DNA of 6,010 bases. It comes from an uncultured Collinsella sp. GTDB lineage: Bacteria; Actinomycetota; Coriobacteriia; Coriobacteriales; Coriobacteriaceae. The position numbers were made by a program, and so were the translations under genes. Positions 1 through 5,782 of this stretch are shown one piece after another. Location: positions 1 to 6,010 of the forward strand of contig CABUTN010000066.1 in the NCBI GenBank assembly GCA_902494565.1. The letters run 5' to 3'. The number at the start of each line of letters is the position of its first letter. Position 1 is the first letter of the stretch. The notes beneath the pieces are model-generated. The model was not told the DNA's origin. It made no database searches and was given only the letters and a program-made list of their open reading frames with translations.

Positions 1-551
1 AGCAGGGTCTTACCGGTACCGGTAGGACCGAGCAGCAAGATGTTGGACTTGGCGAGCTCTACCTCGTCCATATCATTGTCGAGCTGCGAGTCCAAGCCGT
101 CGTCAAAGGCAGACACCGCGGCGCCGCCCTCAATCACGCGGCGATAGTGGTTATACACGGCCACCGACATGGCGCGCTTGGCGTCCTCCTGACCCATAAC
201 ATAGGCCGAAAGCTCGTCATAGATCTCGTGCGGCGTCGGCACGCGCGTGATGACCTGACGGTCGTCCTCGAGCTCAAAGCCCTCAGTCTCGGGGTCCACG
301 GCGGGCTGGGATGCAGCCTGACCGTGGTCGTTGAGGAAGCCCGGCAGCTTGCCGTTGCGGGCAGCGTCCATAAAGTCCGAAGCCAGCGACTCCTCCAAGA
401 TCTCGGAGCAGGCGGCGACGCACTCGTCACAGATAAAGATGTTGGTCGGGCCCTTTACGAGGCGACGAACCTGGCCCTGCTCTTTTCCGCAGAAGGAGCA
501 GCGGATGGGGTTGCCGTTCTCGTCAAAGTTGTCCTGCATGTTTCCTGCCAT
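1..551 (-). CDS. clpX: ATP-dependent Clp protease ATP-binding subunit ClpX (N-terminal part, cut by window edge)
   Basis: AAA+ unfoldase that recognises, unfolds and threads substrates into the ClpP chamber in the cytoplasm. 183 complete codons are visible, and the frame is open to the window edge. The N-terminal zinc-binding domain shows C18-x2-C21 (CSFCGK) and C41-x2-C44 (ICDECV). The AAA+ module begins near residue 105 (TPHEIYDEL, then YVMGQEDAK and AVYNHYRR). Walker A GPTGTGKT is at residues 175-182, just before the edge, so Walker B, sensor and ClpP-binding loops are not seen. In E. coli ClpX Walker A starts at residue 119. The extra 56 residues here are about 4 at the N terminus, about 36 in the linker after the zinc domain (roughly residues 60-104) and about 16 acidic residues before KSNILLLGPTG. 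The start ATG at 551 lies one base after the clpP stop and has AAGGA nine bases upstream (561-565). An in-frame ATG at 539 (residue 5) is the alternative. The family identity is certain. Confidence 0.97.
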   Translation of the reverse strand, partial: MAGNMQDNFDENGNPIRCSFCGKEQGQVRRLVKGPTNIFICDECVAACSEILEESLASDFMDAARNGKLPGFLNDHGQAASQPAVDPETEGFELEDDRQVITRVPTPHEIYDELSAYVMGQEDAKRAMSVAVYNHYRRVIEGGAAVSAFDDGLDSQLDNDMDEVELAKSNILLLGPTGTGKTL

Positions 552-552
552 C

Positions 553-1173
553 CTAGGCGTCCTTCGCGGCGAGATCGCGCGAGGTGACGATACGGTCGAT
601 CAGACCGTAGTCGAGGGCCTCGGAAGCGGTCAGGTAGTTGTCGCGCTCGGTATCGGCCTGGACCTTCTCGATGGGCTGGCCCGAAGCGTCGGACAGGATC
701 TGGTTGAGCTCGCGGCGAGTCTTCTTGATCTCCTCGGCAACGATCTCGATCTCGGTCTGCTGGCCCTGGGCACCGCCGCTGGGCTGGTGAATCATGACCT
801 TGGAATGCGGCAGGCAGAAACGCTTGCCCTTGGCGCCGGCCGAAAGCAGCACGGCGGCCATGGACGCGGCCATACCGACGCAAATGGTCGAGACCTGCGG
901 CTTGATGAAGTTCATGGTGTCAAGAATCGCCAGGCCGGAGTAGACCTCGCCGCCGGGCGAATTGATGTAGAGCGAGATATCCTTCTCGGCATCCTGGCTC
1001 TCAAGATGCAGCAGCTGGGCAACGACCAGGTTGGCGCTCACGGAGTTAATCTCCTCGCCCAAGAAGATGATGCGGTCGTTGAGCAGTCGCGAATAGATAT
1101 CATAGCTGCGCTCACCGCGCGGCGTCTGCTCGATAACGTATGGCACGAGGGCGGAATCGAACTTGGCGATCAT
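553..1173 (-). CDS. clpP: ATP-dependent Clp protease proteolytic subunit ClpP
   Basis: Serine peptidase that forms the tetradecameric chamber degrading proteins delivered by ClpX or other Clp ATPases in the cytoplasm. From the ATG at 1173 it is 206 residues, normal for the family. The catalytic triad is visible: Ser104 in GMAASM, His129 in MIHQP and Asp178 in TERDN. Other family blocks are VIEQTPRGERSYDIYSRLL near the N terminus, INSPGGEVYSG (residues 70-80) and ALDYGLIDRI near the C terminus. I chose the ATG at 1173 because GGAG sits six bases upstream (1180-1183) and the protein then starts MIAKFDSALVPYVIEQT, close to usual ClpP N termini. Two earlier in-frame ATGs (1179, 1185) and a TTG (1203) would add 2, 4 or 10 charged residues. 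The stop TAG is followed after one base by the clpX ATG, so the two are one transcription unit. Confidence 0.97.
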   Translation of the reverse strand: MIAKFDSALVPYVIEQTPRGERSYDIYSRLLNDRIIFLGEEINSVSANLVVAQLLHLESQDAEKDISLYINSPGGEVYSGLAILDTMNFIKPQVSTICVGMAASMAAVLLSAGAKGKRFCLPHSKVMIHQPSGGAQGQQTEIEIVAEEIKKTRRELNQILSDASGQPIEKVQADTERDNYLTASEALDYGLIDRIVTSRDLAAKDA

Positions 1174-1179
1174 ACGCAT

Positions 1180-1183
1180 CTCC
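1180..1183 (-). promoter_or_regulatory. Ribosome binding site GGAG of clpP
   Basis: GGAG is six bases ahead of the third of three closely spaced in-frame ATGs (ATGGAGATGCGTATG, read on the minus strand). The spacing favours the ATG at 1173. It is too close for the ATG at 1179 and lies inside the codons if the ATG at 1185 is used. The alternative signal for 1185 is only a weak AAGAGAG. Confidence 0.5.
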
Positions 1184-1219
1184 ATTTCTCTCTTGCGGAC
1201 CAAATTGGTTCTAGATAAA

Positions 1220-1260
1220 CGTACGGTGCCCGCATGCTATGCATTGGCTGGCACCGTACG
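1220..1260 (-). terminator. Long hairpin between tig and clpP (terminator or clpP leader element)
   Basis: An 11-bp perfect inverted repeat (CGTACGGTGCC at 1220-1230 and GGCACCGTACG at 1250-1260) encloses a 19-base loop. The loop itself carries a small GCAT-GCT-ATGC stem (1232-1242). Read on the minus strand the stem is followed directly by TTTATCTAG, a short U-run, so it could end the tig transcript about 77 bases after its stop. It also ends 47 bases before the clpP start, so it could instead be a leader structure or a protein operator. The rest of the 160-bp gap (1174-1336) holds a second small repeat (ACCGG-ATAA-CCGGT, 1266-1279), a palindrome GCTCGCGAGC (1313-1322) and a possible -10 TATACA (1279-1284) without a convincing -35. 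I see no good CIRCE or HspR-type operator. Confidence 0.45.
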
Positions 1261-1336
1261 AAGCAACCGGATAACCGGTGTATAACTTTACCCCATCACG
1301 GGCACATGCATGCGCTCGCGAGCAAGGTGGCGAGAA

Positions 1337-2635
1337 TTACTCGGCGTCCTTGGCGGTCTCGTCGACCTCGGTCACCTTGGCGTTCTCGACCAGGTGGTCG
1401 ACGGCCTTGGAGCGACGGATGGACTCGCGGACGGCAGGCATACGGCCATCGGCGATGAACTCGGCCTTGGAAGCCTCGACGTCCTTGACGCCGGCCTTCT
1501 CGAACTCGGCGTTGATGTCGTCCTCGGTGACCTCAATCTTGAGCTCACGGGCGAGGGCGTCGAGAGCCAGGGACTCACGGGCAACGTCGTTGGCCTGCTT
1601 GTGAAGGTCGCCGATGAACTGCTCCATGGTCAGACCGGAAGCGGGCAGCCAGGTGTCCAGGGTCATGCCGCGGGCAGCGAGGTTGGACAGGAAGTTCTGG
1701 CCAAGCTCCTCAAAGACGGACTGCTCGTAGTCGGCATCCATCTCGTCGAGCTGCAGGCGCTCGGCGAGAGCGGAGACGCAACGGTTCTCCTTCTCGGCCG
1801 GGAGGCGGGAAGCCTTGTCCTGCTCGATCTCGATCTTGATGGCGTCGCGCATAGCGTCGATGCTGTCGAAGCCAAAGTCGGACTTGACGAGCTCGTCGGT
1901 GAGCTCGGGGGTGTTGCGGACCTTGATGCCCTTGACGGTGACCTCGACAGTGTGGGTCTCGGCCTCCTCGCCCTCCTCGACCTCGTCGGTCCAGGTGACG
2001 GTCTTGACGTCGTCAACGTTAGCGCCGATCAGGGCCTCGTTGAACTCCTTGGGGTTGCTGTCGCTACCGGCGATGAGCATACGGCCCTCGGCGGCAAAGT
2101 TGTCGGCGTTCTCGACGGCCTTGAGGTCGACGGTGACGTAGTCCTCGGCCTCGACGGCGCGACCCTCAACGTCCTCGAAGGTGGCACGGTAGTTGAGGAG
2201 CATCTCGACCTGGTTGTTGATCTCGGAGTCGGTGACCTCCGCAGGGGGCATCTCGATCTCGACAGCGTCGAAGGAGGAGAGCTCGGCAGCAGGACGCAGG
2301 GAGAACTCGACGGTGTAGGTGTAGTCCTCGTGATCCTTGGCGAGGTCGAGCTCCTTGTAGTCACCGTTCTTGGTGGGGACGATGTCCAGCTCGTTGAGGA
2401 CGGCGGGCTCGTTGGCGGCGATCAGGTCGTTGGTGGCCTGAGCGAGGGTAGCCTCGGCGCCAAGAGCAGAGTCGATGACCGGACGGGGAGCCTTACCGGC
2501 GCGGAAGCCCGGGAAGCGGTACTTCTTGGCGGTGTCCTTGTAGGCCTTCTTGATCGCGGCGTCGACGTCAGCGGCCGAGATGGTGACCGTAGCGGTGAGC
2601 TTGGCGTCCTTGACGTCAGAAGCGGTGATGTTCAA
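1337..2635 (-). CDS. tig: Trigger factor (ribosome-associated peptidyl-prolyl isomerase chaperone)
   Basis: Chaperone that docks on the large ribosomal subunit near the exit tunnel and shields nascent chains. It has FKBP-type prolyl isomerase activity. With the TTG start at 2635 it is 432 residues, the usual family length. The ribosome-binding signature GFRAGKAP begins at residue 43, and the N-terminal 45 residues align without a gap to E. coli trigger factor, whose G43-F44-R45 tip has the same numbers. A PPIase-like domain follows (about 150-240, with DYVTVDLKAV and FNEALIGANVDDVK). The helical C-terminal chaperone arms run from about 240 (TPELTDELVKSDFG) to a charged, acidic tail. AGGAGG at 2642-2647 lies six bases ahead of the TTG. 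The ATG at 2650 would consume that motif as codons. GTG at 2638 is a second option but only three bases from the motif. The codon choice is very biased (almost only GAG, AAG, GTC, ACC), as expected for a highly expressed gene. It lies upstream of clpP on the same strand, a common association. Confidence 0.96.
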   Translation of the reverse strand: MNITASDVKDAKLTATVTISAADVDAAIKKAYKDTAKKYRFPGFRAGKAPRPVIDSALGAEATLAQATNDLIAANEPAVLNELDIVPTKNGDYKELDLAKDHEDYTYTVEFSLRPAAELSSFDAVEIEMPPAEVTDSEINNQVEMLLNYRATFEDVEGRAVEAEDYVTVDLKAVENADNFAAEGRMLIAGSDSNPKEFNEALIGANVDDVKTVTWTDEVEEGEEAETHTVEVTVKGIKVRNTPELTDELVKSDFGFDSIDAMRDAIKIEIEQDKASRLPAEKENRCVSALAERLQLDEMDADYEQSVFEELGQNFLSNLAARGMTLDTWLPASGLTMEQFIGDLHKQANDVARESLALDALARELKIEVTEDDINAEFEKAGVKDVEASKAEFIADGRMPAVRESIRRSKAVDHLVENAKVTEVDETAKDAE

Positions 2636-2641
2636 CACGTT

Positions 2642-2647
2642 CCTCCT
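2642..2647 (-). promoter_or_regulatory. Consensus Shine-Dalgarno AGGAGG of tig
   Basis: A perfect AGGAGG is embedded in ATGAGGAGGAACGTGTTG (minus strand). The spacing is six bases to the TTG at 2635 and three to the GTG at 2638. The preceding ATG at 2650 has no good site of its own, only GGGCAGT directly upstream. This motif therefore decides the start in favour of a non-ATG codon. Confidence 0.75.
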
Positions 2648-2659
2648 CATACTGCCCAG

Positions 2660-2689
2660 CTTATCTGAGGTGCTGGTACCTTTATGCAA
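2660..2689 (-). promoter_or_regulatory. Candidate sigma-70-type promoter of tig
   Basis: A -35-like TTGCAT (2684-2689) and a -10-like GATAAG (2660-2665) are separated by 18 bases. Each matches the consensus only in part. Transcription would begin near 2653, giving a leader of about 18 bases that holds the AGGAGG. If so, the ATG at 2650 would sit almost at the 5' end of the mRNA and could not be a normal start. Read-through from the tRNA gene is the alternative source of the transcript. Confidence 0.35.
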
Positions 2690-2698
2690 CAAAGAGTC

Positions 2699-2718
2699 GC
2701 GACGGCGGGAGCCGACGC
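2699..2718 (-). terminator. Probable terminator after tRNA-Leu
   Basis: Read on the minus strand, GCGTCGGC-TCCC-GCCGTCGC forms an 8-bp stem with one T-T mismatch and a four-base loop. It begins nine bases after the encoded CCA of the tRNA. It is followed by GACTCTTTGTTG, a moderate T-rich stretch. Its position between tRNA and tig fits a terminator of the tRNA transcript, placed just ahead of the candidate tig promoter. Confidence 0.5.
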
Positions 2719-2726
2719 AGGTGCGA

Positions 2727-2810
2727 TGGTGCGGGCGAAAGGACTCGAACCTTCACGGGAATCCCACCAGAACCTAAATCTGGCGCGTCTACCAATTCCG
2801 CCACGCCCGC
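2727..2810 (-). tRNA. tRNA-Leu (anticodon UAG)
   Basis: 84 bases including an encoded CCA (2727-2729). All arms can be drawn. The acceptor stem is GCGGGCG/CGCCCGC with discriminator A. The D-arm is GCG...CGC with GG in the loop (GAATTGGTAGA). The anticodon arm is CCAGA-TTTAGGT-TCTGG, giving anticodon TAG. A 12-base long variable arm with GGG/CCC is typical of class II tRNAs. The T-arm is GAAGG-TTCGAGT-CCTTT with one G-T wobble. The long variable arm together with UAG identifies leucine, reading CUN codons, mainly CUA. It stands alone, between the hydroxylase operon and tig. Confidence 0.97.
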
Positions 2811-2829
2811 ATGAACGCACAGATTAGGA

Positions 2830-2838
2830 ATGATAGCA
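2830..2838 (-). promoter_or_regulatory. Candidate extended -10 promoter of tRNA-Leu
   Basis: TGC-TATCAT (minus strand) matches an extended -10 element (TGnTATAAT) in five of six core bases. It ends 19 bases before the mature 5' end of the tRNA, leaving room for a start site about seven bases downstream and a short 5' leader. No good -35 lies at the usual distance, which extended -10 promoters tolerate. The rest of the 140-bp gap between the hydroxylase stop and the tRNA holds only the terminator hairpin. Confidence 0.4.
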
Positions 2839-2900
2839 GATACGAACGGCAAGCGCACGCACACCTTTTACAGGCTCACGACCTCACCACGAGTGCGAAA

Positions 2901-2926
2901 GGCGGGGCGAGTTGCCCCGCCCCGCC
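2901..2926 (-). terminator. GC-rich terminator of the hydroxylase operon
   Basis: On the minus strand GGCGGGGC (2921-2914), loop AACTC, then GCCCCGCC (2908-2901) make a perfect 8-bp stem followed by TTTCGC. A second copy of the 5' arm (2926-2919) overlaps the first by three bases and can pair with the same 3' arm, so two registers are possible. The hairpin begins about 25-30 bases after the stop codon of the molybdenum hydroxylase. The T-run is short, as is common in high-GC Gram-positives. Confidence 0.65.
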
Positions 2927-2950
2927 AATTACGACTTGTTCGCTGACCCG

Positions 2951-5782
2951 CTACTCCCCCAGCAGTGCTTTCTCCGGCGTGATCGGCAGCGAGCGAACCT
3001 GATGGCCGGTGGCGTGTGCGACGGCCGATGCCACGGCGGCGAGCGGCGTGTTGATGACGACCTCGCCGATCGACTTGGCGCCAAACGGACCCGTCGGCTC
3101 GTAGCTCGGCTCAAAGGCCACGCGAATGCTGCCGATATCCAGGCGCGTGGGCAGCTTGTAGCTCATAAAGTTGCCGGTGCGCAGGCGACCGCGGTCGTCG
3201 TGCTCGACGATCTCGTAGAGCGCGTGGCCGATGCCCTGGGCAATGCCGCCCTCGGCCTGGACGCGTGCGAGTGCCTCGTTGATCACGGTGCCGCAGTCGA
3301 CGGCAGCGGCGTAATCCACCACGGTCACCTTGCCGGTGGCCTTGTCGACCTCGACCTCGGCAATGCCGGCCATAAACGGCGGAGGCGAAACGGGCAGGCA
3401 GGCAGAGGCATGCGAGGTCAGCGCGTCGCCGCCCTCGATGTTCTTGACACACAGGTTGGCAAAGTCGCGCAGCGTAAGGTAACGGTTCTGCTCGCGCGCG
3501 GCACGCTCGTCGGACAGGCGCACGTACTGGCCATCGAAGACCACGTCGGCGGCGTCCACATCCCACATCTGGGCGGCCTTGACGCAGATCTTCTCACGTA
3601 GCTCGGTCGCGGCGTTCTTAGCGGCCAGGCCCGTCACGTAGGTACCGGAGCTCGCGTACGAGCCGGCGTCGAACGGCGACACATCAGTGTCTACGCCGCG
3701 CACCACGATCAGCGAGCTCTCCACGCCCAGCTCCTCGGCGGCAATCTGCGCCAGGATCGTGTCGACGCCCATGCCGTTATCGGTAGCGCCGGTGCCGATG
3801 GTAATGAAGCCGTCCTCTTCCAGGCGCATGTCAATGCCGGCGATGTCCACGTTGGAAATGCCCGAGCCCTGCATGGTGAGCGCGCAGCCCAGGGCGCGCA
3901 CGCGGTCGCCCAGGTCCACGGCCAGCGGCTTGTCGCGCCAGCCGATCATGTCCATCGCACGCAGCAGGCAGCGGTCGAGCGCGCAGGCGTTGAGCTTCTC
4001 GTTGTAGTACTGCGGCATGACCTCGCCCTCGTGCACCATATTCTTAAGGCGCAGGTCGGCGGGGTCCATGTGCAGCATGTCGGCGAGCTCGTTGACGGCG
4101 CTCTCCACGGCAAACTGGCCCTGGGTGGCACCGTAGCCGCGATACGCGCCGCCGCGGTTGGTATTGGTGTAGACGGCGTCCCAGCTAAAGCGGCTCGCCT
4201 TCACGTGGTTGTAGATAGGCAGGCTCTTGTGGCCCGAAAGGCCGATCGTCGTGGTGGCATGCTCACCATACGCGCCGGCGTTGGACAGCGTATGCAGGTC
4301 GATGGCCATGATGGTGCCGTCGTTCATAGCGCCCAGCTTAACGGTCATCTGCATCTGGTGGCGCGAGTTGCCCGCGGTGATGGCCTCCTCGCGGGTGTAG
4401 CAGCAGTAGCTCGGACGGCCGGTCTGCTGGGTCACGAACGCCACGAAGATCTCGCAGCAGCCCGTCTGCTTGGAGCCAAAGCCGCCACCGATGCGCGGCT
4501 TAATGACCTGCACCTGTGACTGCGGAATGTCGAGCGACTGCGCGACCATGCGGCGCACGTGGAAGGGCACCTGCGTAGAGGTGGTCACCGAGATGCGGCC
4601 GAACGCATCGGTCGTCGCGAAGGCGCGGAAGGTCTCCATGGGCGCGGTCTGCGTGGCCTGGCTCGTGTAGGTGCGCTCAAAGACGATGTCGCTCTGGGCG
4701 AAGGCCTCATCCAAGTCGCCAAAATCGCTGGTACCGCTGCACACCAGGTTGCGAGCAACGTCGCCGCCCTGCGGGAACATAAAGGTTACGTCGCCCTCGG
4801 GGTGGACCACGATGTCGTTATCGAGCGCCTGGGTAAAGTCGAGCAGGGGCTCGAGCACCTCGTAGTCGACCTTGATGAGCTTGAGTGCCTTGTCGGCGGC
4901 CTCCTCGGTCTCGGCGGCGACAATCGCCACCTCCTCGTTTTGATAGCGCACAAGGTTTTCGAGGATCAGGCGGTCGTAGGGACTCGGCTGCGGATAGCTC
5001 TGGCCGGCGATGGTAAAGCGGCGCTTGGGCACGTCCTCGTAGGTGTAGACGCCCACGACGCCGGGCACCTTCAGCGCGCGCGAGGTGTCGATGGAGCGGA
5101 TCTTGGCGCGGGCATACGGGCTGCGCTTGAGTTTGACGATGAGCGCGCCGGCGGGCACCATATCGCCCGTGTAGACGGGACGGCCCTCGAGCAGAGCCTT
5201 CGAATCCTTCTTGGGCTGCTTGTGGGTGATCTGCTTGTAGGTGACGCCGTCGCAGCTGGTGTCGTTGACCGGCAGCTCGGGCAACTCAAAGCCCACCTGT
5301 ACGCCAGACTCGTTGAGGAAACGAACGATGGCGCGCAGCTGGCTCTCGTAGCCGCTGCAACGGCAGAGGTTGCCGGCGAGCTGGCGCGAGAGCTCCTCGC
5401 GCGTGGCGACGAGGCTCGGGTCCTCCTTGGCGGCGCGGGCGAGCGCCAGCACGTTCATGATGAGGCCGGGGGCGCAAAAACCGCACTGCTCGGCACCTTC
5501 GGCAGCCATCGCACGGGCGAGAGCCTCGGACTCGGCCTTAAGGCCCTCAAGCGTGGTGATGTTGTGTCCCTCAACACGGGCGGCGGGAACTGAGCAGCTC
5601 AGCACCGGGTCGCCGTCGAGCCACACCGTGCACAGGCCGCAGTTGGTGGTTTCGCAGGCACAGCGCACCGACGCGCAACCCTGCTCGCGCAGCAGCGCAA
5701 AGAGCATGGTGTCGGGGGCAATCTGAACCTTGACCTTGCGGCCGTTGAGCGTAAAGGAAAGATCGATGAGTTTGGCAGCCAT
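2951..5782 (-). CDS. XdhD-like molybdenum hydroxylase: fused [2Fe-2S] and molybdopterin-binding subunit
   Basis: Xanthine dehydrogenase-family enzyme of 943 residues combining two subunits that are often separate. Residues 5-80 are a plant-type [2Fe-2S] domain with C43-x4-C48-x2-C51-x11-C63. Residues 88-160 are the second, helical [2Fe-2S] domain with C100-x2-C103 and C140-x-C142. A hammerhead domain follows (about 198-313), then the two molybdopterin domains (about 320-600 and 620-935). Cofactor motifs are GGGFGSKQ (432-439), AYRGYGATQ (546-554), DAGSYASSGT (705-714) and GAKSIGE (901-907), where E907 is the expected catalytic glutamate. Compared from memory, E. coli XdhD (956 residues, fused in the same way) shares GGGFGSKQ, YTREE, YASSGT and GAKSI, whereas classical XdhA has no fused Fe-S domain. 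XdhD and its relatives occur with genes for a selenium-containing cofactor, so selenium dependence is plausible but not visible here. The substrate is probably a purine or N-heterocycle but unproven. The ATG overlaps the stop of the FAD subunit (TAATG), with GAGG seven bases upstream. Confidence 0.9.
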   Translation of the reverse strand: MAAKLIDLSFTLNGRKVKVQIAPDTMLFALLREQGCASVRCACETTNCGLCTVWLDGDPVLSCSVPAARVEGHNITTLEGLKAESEALARAMAAEGAEQCGFCAPGLIMNVLALARAAKEDPSLVATREELSRQLAGNLCRCSGYESQLRAIVRFLNESGVQVGFELPELPVNDTSCDGVTYKQITHKQPKKDSKALLEGRPVYTGDMVPAGALIVKLKRSPYARAKIRSIDTSRALKVPGVVGVYTYEDVPKRRFTIAGQSYPQPSPYDRLILENLVRYQNEEVAIVAAETEEAADKALKLIKVDYEVLEPLLDFTQALDNDIVVHPEGDVTFMFPQGGDVARNLVCSGTSDFGDLDEAFAQSDIVFERTYTSQATQTAPMETFRAFATTDAFGRISVTTSTQVPFHVRRMVAQSLDIPQSQVQVIKPRIGGGFGSKQTGCCEIFVAFVTQQTGRPSYCCYTREEAITAGNSRHQMQMTVKLGAMNDGTIMAIDLHTLSNAGAYGEHATTTIGLSGHKSLPIYNHVKASRFSWDAVYTNTNRGGAYRGYGATQGQFAVESAVNELADMLHMDPADLRLKNMVHEGEVMPQYYNEKLNACALDRCLLRAMDMIGWRDKPLAVDLGDRVRALGCALTMQGSGISNVDIAGIDMRLEEDGFITIGTGATDNGMGVDTILAQIAAEELGVESSLIVVRGVDTDVSPFDAGSYASSGTYVTGLAAKNAATELREKICVKAAQMWDVDAADVVFDGQYVRLSDERAAREQNRYLTLRDFANLCVKNIEGGDALTSHASACLPVSPPPFMAGIAEVEVDKATGKVTVVDYAAAVDCGTVINEALARVQAEGGIAQGIGHALYEIVEHDDRGRLRTGNFMSYKLPTRLDIGSIRVAFEPSYEPTGPFGAKSIGEVVINTPLAAVASAVAHATGHQVRSLPITPEKALLGE

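Noticed and set aside
331..1218. 295-residue plus-strand ORF across clpX and clpP
   Set aside because: It lies antisense to two genes with intact catalytic motifs, has no credible start signal and shows no family resemblance.
1204..1336. Heat-shock operators (CIRCE, HspR-type repeats, ClgR-like boxes) ahead of clpP
   Set aside because: I looked for TTAGCACTC/GAGTGCTAA, CTTGAGT/ACTCAAG and spaced CGC/GCG boxes and found no convincing match. Only the unrelated inverted repeats described above are present.
1310..2668. 452-residue plus-strand ORF covering the whole of tig
   Set aside because: It is antisense to a clear trigger factor gene. Its protein is a low-complexity run of Leu, Val, Gly and Asp, as expected from the complement of GAG/GTC/AAG-biased codons, and matches no family I know.
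2690..2692. TTG at 2692 as the start of tig (451 residues)
   Set aside because: It would add 19 residues ahead of a sequence that already aligns fully with trigger factor, it overlaps the candidate promoter, and it lacks a ribosome binding site.
2550..2777. 75-residue plus-strand ORF ending RWCGRKDSNLHGNPTRT
   Set aside because: Its C-terminal part is the complement of the tRNA-Leu T-arm and variable arm, another classic tRNA-derived false gene. The rest is antisense to the tig 5' end.
2727..2810. tRNA-Leu as an integration site
   Set aside because: There is no integrase gene, no repeated tRNA 3' end and no foreign-looking sequence on either side within the window.
2682..2864. 60-residue minus-strand ORF containing AGVAELVDAPDLGSGG
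   Set aside because: This is the translated tRNA-Leu gene itself, a well-known spurious peptide found wherever a tRNA is read as protein.
4559..5593. 344-residue plus-strand ORF opposite the hydroxylase
   Set aside because: It is antisense to conserved Fe-S and hammerhead domains. Its composition is Ala/Gly/Leu/Arg-rich with no recognisable motif. Long open antisense frames are common at this GC content.
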